From Stentor coeruleus (taxonomy: Eukaryota; Ciliophora; Heterotrichea; Heterotrichida; Stentoridae), in contig MPUH01001204.1 of assembly GCA_001970955.1 (NCBI GenBank), positions 1 to 21,095 of the forward strand: 21,095 bases of DNA. The letters are read 5' to 3'. The notes below the pieces were generated by a model, which was not told the DNA's origin, made no database searches, and saw nothing but the letters and a program-made list of their open reading frames with translations. The translations under genes were made by a program, and so were the position numbers. Positions 18,140-21,095 of the stretch are shown here, in pieces; position 1 is the first letter of the stretch, and each line of letters opens with the position of its first letter.

Positions 18140-18661
18140 ATGATTAATAAGCCTTCATTAGTTGTACACGAAAAGTTGAAATTCCTAATAACAGACGCTC
18201 CAGCACGGGAAAACGCTGAAGAGTATGCTATGCAGTTAGCGAGGGTTGGGGTGAAGAACCTTGTAAGAACATGTGAGGGGAATTATGATGAGTGGGTGTT
18301 TGAAAGGGAAGGCATCAAAATTCATGTAATTTCTAGGCAGGATTTGTATTTTCAGGACGGCACAGTCCCTTCTAGATCAAAAATCTCTATGTGGCTTAGT
18401 CTTATCAAAGAAACTTTTATTCTGAATTGCTCAGGAACCTCAGAGTACGAATATATTGCTGTTCATTGCTTGTCTGGGCTAGGTAGGGCTCCTGTTCTTG
18501 TTGGTATTGCCTTGATTGAATACGGAGTAGATTCTCATAATGCGATTAGTACGATAAGGAAAAACCGACCTGGAGCTTTAAATTCACATCAAGTAAAACT
18601 CCTTTTAAATTACCGAAGGACTAAAGCTTTCAACCAAGCAACTTGTTGTGTTATTTGCTAA
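18140..18661 (+). CDS. PRL/PTP4A-family prenylated protein tyrosine phosphatase
   Basis: Intronless 173-aa ORF, the same length as human PRL-1. The P-loop is HCLSGLGRAP with nucleophile C110 and R116 (CX5R); family members have HCVAGLGRAP. General acid D73 is in YFQDGTVPS, equivalent to the WPFDDG loop. C45 in VRTCEGNYDE matches the PRL Cys that forms a regulatory disulfide with the active-site Cys. The C-terminus CCVIC gives a CaaX box, CVIC, for prenylation, preceded by a second Cys; the basic residues normally before the CaaX are few (RRTK about 10 residues upstream). PRLs act at the plasma membrane and endosomes and bind CNNM magnesium transporters; phosphatase activity is typically weak. 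Family assignment is very safe; the physiological substrate is unknown. The ATG at 18140 is the only one giving the full fold. Confidence 0.95.
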   Translation: MINKPSLVVHEKLKFLITDAPARENAEEYAMQLARVGVKNLVRTCEGNYDEWVFEREGIKIHVISRQDLYFQDGTVPSRSKISMWLSLIKETFILNCSGTSEYEYIAVHCLSGLGRAPVLVGIALIEYGVDSHNAISTIRKNRPGALNSHQVKLLLNYRRTKAFNQATCCVIC

Positions 18662-19648
18662 ACCATGGTTTTGAACTTTAAAGTAATAGTACAAACTTGT
18701 CATATATTACTTTGCATTTTCATTTGTGGAATGATGTTTAATTTTTTCTTTCATTATGAATTTTAGTATATCTTATGATTTTTGTTGTAGTAGATTTTTT
18801 TTTATTAGGAGGTTTATGATGATGTGAGTTTTTAAATGTAAAATATTAAAATTGTGGATGAAAAGTGGGAAGTTTTATTGTAGGCAATTTTGGGGTTGAC
18901 AATTTTGGTATATTTTTTTTATAACTATTTATCAAAGGCCTCTTACCAAATCTTCAAACTCGATATTTTCATATATTTTTACAATAATATAAATCTATAA
19001 GAAATATTGTTAAAGATTACAAATTTTCATCACCTTCATTTCAAATAATAACCAGGAAATCAGGAAGGGGTGTTTTTATAATAAGAGGAATAATTAGGTA
19101 TATTATCAATACAATTTTGATGTTTAAATAATTTTAGTAGAAAAAATTGGGAAAAAGCATATGAGAAAAAACTTAAAATTAATTATATACAAACATGAAT
19201 TTCTTAATGTCTTATTTGGCGAATATGATTGTAAAAAATGCGAATACTGCCTGTTTAGGCAAAAAAAAAAATATCACATGGTAAAATATGGAAGGTATGA
19301 ACCCTAAGATTTTTTATAAAAAGTAGCAAAAGATTCTTTAGGGCTGTAAATATTGTTGAGCATTAAATTAATGTTTTAACCAAACAGATTAAATCTTTTA
19401 CTCGGTTGTTATGCTTAAAAAAAGATAATAAGCTTTTTCTTCTGAATTTGCAAGAAAGTGCCGGGCATTAAGTTAAGTTTTATAATCTTAAGGGATTAAA
19501 AGAGTTATATAACTACAACATTTTGTATCTAAAATAAGTGAAATAATGTTTCCTCAATAAACTAAGTGATTATCGTAGTTTTCATATATATTTTTGATTT
19601 TCAAAAATAAAATTAGAAGAAATAGAAAGGATAATAAAACTAAGTTAT
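18662..19648. other. Convergent spacer, 1 kb, with a possible 48-codon ORF
   Basis: The 3' flanks of the PRL (+) and GST (-) genes. The part from about 18770 to 18920 is G/T-rich. An ORF at 19161-19307 (+) encodes 48 aa with a CxxCxxC motif (C24, C27, C30) and runs through an 11-A homopolymer, so it is either a tiny Cys-rich peptide or chance. No RNA gene or mobile element is recognised. Confidence 0.4.
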
Positions 19649-20329
19649 CTAAAGTGGTCTTGATGGTCTTGTTTCAAGATAAGTCATTAAACCTTGAGAT
19701 GAGGCTAAAAATCTATGGGCCCAAGCTTTGAGTTTTGGAGCATTTTCAGTCAAAATATGCCCATAATGCCCTTTAATTTCGTTCCTTAAGAAAGAATCAT
19801 GAACAAAGTGGAAGAGTTCAAAATCAGCTAGACTTACAGAGTTGCCTACGAACCAACCATTTCCATTTTGATTCTGACAGAGCCTATTCTCGATTTTTTC
19901 AAGCCACCAAGGCATATCTTCAGTAGAGTATTTTTTAAGCGCATCCATATCTTTCTTGAACAACAATGGAAGTACCTCATTATTAATACCTTCTTTAACG
20001 TCGCAAATTGATTCAACCAAATAAGCATTTTTTGGGTCATTAGGATAGTATCCAAACTTGCGGCAAAGGTATCTTGCAATAGCCCGGCTTTCGACAAGTT
20101 TGTAGCCGTCTATTTCAAGACAAGGCAAAGCTCCAAATTCAGCCAGTCCTGAACTTTTTAGAGCAGGCCACTTATCTTGTTGAACTCTATGATCAGAAAA
20201 TGAAGTCCCATGATAGTGAAGGATAATACGGATGACTTCTCCACGAGCATAAATGTCGAAATAATGCAATGTAATATTGTTAGTAGAGGTTACATGCTGA
20301 GCATTAGTATTTGATCCACCACAACCCAT
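19649..20329 (-). CDS. Sigma-type glutathione S-transferase with acylation motif
   Basis: Intronless 226-aa ORF. Residues about 19-95 are the thioredoxin-like GST_N domain: LHYFDIYARGEVIRIIL with the likely catalytic Tyr Y23, ALPCLEIDG with cis-Pro P69, and the glutathione-binding pair E80-S81 in ESRAIARYL. The helical GST_C domain fills about 100-220, with SLADFELFHFV, the usual N-capping box. This fits sigma/prostaglandin-synthase-like GSTs, which conjugate glutathione to electrophiles or isomerise prostanoids. The protein begins MGCGGSN, an 18-residue extension before the fold: Gly2 fits N-myristoylation and Cys3 fits palmitoylation, suggesting membrane attachment. GSTs of this class are normally cytosolic, so that point is unusual. 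Lipidation is inferred. The ATG at 20329 is the first in frame. Confidence 0.94.
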   Translation of the reverse strand: MGCGGSNTNAQHVTSTNNITLHYFDIYARGEVIRIILHYHGTSFSDHRVQQDKWPALKSSGLAEFGALPCLEIDGYKLVESRAIARYLCRKFGYYPNDPKNAYLVESICDVKEGINNEVLPLLFKKDMDALKKYSTEDMPWWLEKIENRLCQNQNGNGWFVGNSVSLADFELFHFVHDSFLRNEIKGHYGHILTENAPKLKAWAHRFLASSQGLMTYLETRPSRPL

Positions 20330-20861
20330 ATTTATTTATGAGAATTATCATACCAATAGGTAAGATAGTTATTATTATAAGTAATCTAAAGTATCTATCA
20401 AAAGAGAAATTAATGAAAATTCTAATCGCATGACTTTTAAAAGTTTTAAACTAATCTAATGCAAATTCTTATTGGTTCAATTTTAAGCATAGAAATTCTT
20501 AGAAAAATACATGTACTTTGTATAATATTAAAATTGCATATTATCAAAAATCATATAATCTTGAAAGGATATACTAGAACAGTAAATTAGAAAAAGAATA
20601 GGAGATAAAACTTAGTCTTTGATTGAAAAATTAAAGGTTATAATATTTTTATAAGTTATTTGATATAAAATATGAATATAGTGAGTAATTATTAAAATAT
20701 ATGTAATTTTTGATAGTTTTCTGTGTTTTTTATATCTGGTAAGACTTAGATAATCTAGTATTTTATGGTCTTAGCTAGGTGAGTAACATAGTGATAAATA
20801 ATTTATAACCATGTTTACTTAAGATATTGGATATTAGTATTAGTTAGGAATTATTGCTTGA
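20330..20861. other. Spacer upstream of the GST gene
   Basis: About 530 bp of AT-rich sequence holding the GST promoter side. I see no ORF, RNA gene or repeat family apart from the left copy of the 14-bp direct repeat at 20821. Confidence 0.5.
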
Positions 20862-21082
20862 CTATTGTCCAGCCCTTGTTAATTTTCTTCTTTTATAGTA
20901 TATTTTCGTGATAAAGTTTTTTATTTCTCTGTCGATCTTGATTATTTCTTGTTTGTTGTTGTTTTCTCTAAGTGTTTTTTCAAATTCTTCATTCCATAAA
21001 ACGATATGCGATAATGAGAAATTTTTAGTTTCTTCATTCGCATATTTTTTAAGTTCGTTTCCCATTTCAAGATATTGGATAT
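20821..21082. repeat. 14-bp direct repeat bracketing the edge ORF
   Basis: AAGATATTGGATAT occurs at 20821-20834 and 21069-21082, with 234 bp between the copies. The small minus-strand ORF 20862-21065 lies wholly inside. It could be a target-site duplication, an eliminated-sequence boundary or coincidence in AT-rich DNA. Confidence 0.5.
20862..21065 (-). CDS. Small uncharacterised charged-helical ORF
   Basis: The 67-aa ORF (MGNELKKYANEETKNF... to ...YKRRKLTRAGQ) is rich in K, E, N and I and probably helical, with no recognised domain. Its N-terminus MGNE would fit a myristoylation site. Length, and its position against the window edge, mean it may be one exon of a gene continuing beyond 21095, a real small gene, or chance. 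The region upstream of its ATG on the minus strand is a run of AT dinucleotides, which looks like non-coding flank. Confidence 0.4.
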   Translation of the reverse strand: MGNELKKYANEETKNFSLSHIVLWNEEFEKTLRENNNKQEIIKIDREIKNFITKIYYKRRKLTRAGQ

Positions 21083-21095
21083 AATATATATATTT

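Noticed and set aside
1-21095. tRNA, rRNA, CRISPR arrays and operons
   Set aside because: I scanned for tRNA T-loop signatures, regular spacer-repeat arrays and tightly packed co-directional genes and found none; gaps between genes are hundreds of bp.

Overview
This window looks like the end of a macronuclear chromosome from a heterotrich ciliate, most likely Stentor or a close relative. Three observations support this. (1) It opens with two complete CCCTAACA telomere units, the heterotrich repeat. (2) Genes are broken by 15-nt GTAA...AG introns; I found five in genes and one fossil copy in a pseudogene. (3) TAA, TAG and TGA all behave as stops: no TGA occurs inside roughly 3,850 codons of coding sequence and Trp is always TGG. 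That argues against Blepharisma, which shares the telomere and intron size but reads TGA as Trp. Overall composition is strongly AT-rich.

Layout, left to right: telomere (1-19); a Bre1-type RING E3 ubiquitin ligase starting about 230 bp from the chromosome end (253-2274, +, two introns); a four-helix voltage-sensor domain fused to a cyclic-nucleotide phosphodiesterase (3413-5236, +, one intron); a short heat-shock-factor-type transcription factor (5707-6345, -); a decayed AGC-kinase pseudogene (7259-8478, +) followed by its intact paralogue (9425-10441, +, one intron); a DUF4795/QRICH2-like coiled-coil protein (10785-12530, +, one intron, damaged by an assembly join); an unrecognised coiled-coil protein (12766-13776, +); a Pho80-type minimal cyclin (14541-14966, +); a CFAP52/WDR16-like WD40 protein (15305-17173, +); a PRL/PTP4A phosphatase with a CaaX box (18140-18661, +); a sigma-type glutathione S-transferase with an N-terminal Gly-Cys acylation motif (19649-20329, -); and a small uncertain ORF at the right edge (20862-21065, -).

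The genes are independent eukaryotic transcription units with their own flanks, not an operon. Themes are cyclic-nucleotide, kinase and phosphatase signalling (PDE, AGC kinase, PRL, cyclin), cilia and cytoskeleton (CFAP52-like and DUF4795 proteins), chromatin and transcription (Bre1, HSF), and detoxification (GST). Two single-N joins (9209 and 11243) are each flanked by exact direct repeats of the same sequence and look like unresolved scaffold overlaps; the second lies inside a gene.

Most interesting signals: the VSD-PDE fusion, which suggests membrane-potential control of cyclic-nucleotide hydrolysis; the pseudogene that keeps its 15-nt intron and carries a 158-bp insertion between 7-bp repeats; and a patchwork of strong strand asymmetry (for example 120 G to 14 C at 6361-6840, but 13 G to 53 C at 5401-5700) that switches sign between neighbouring blocks and shows inside coding sequence.
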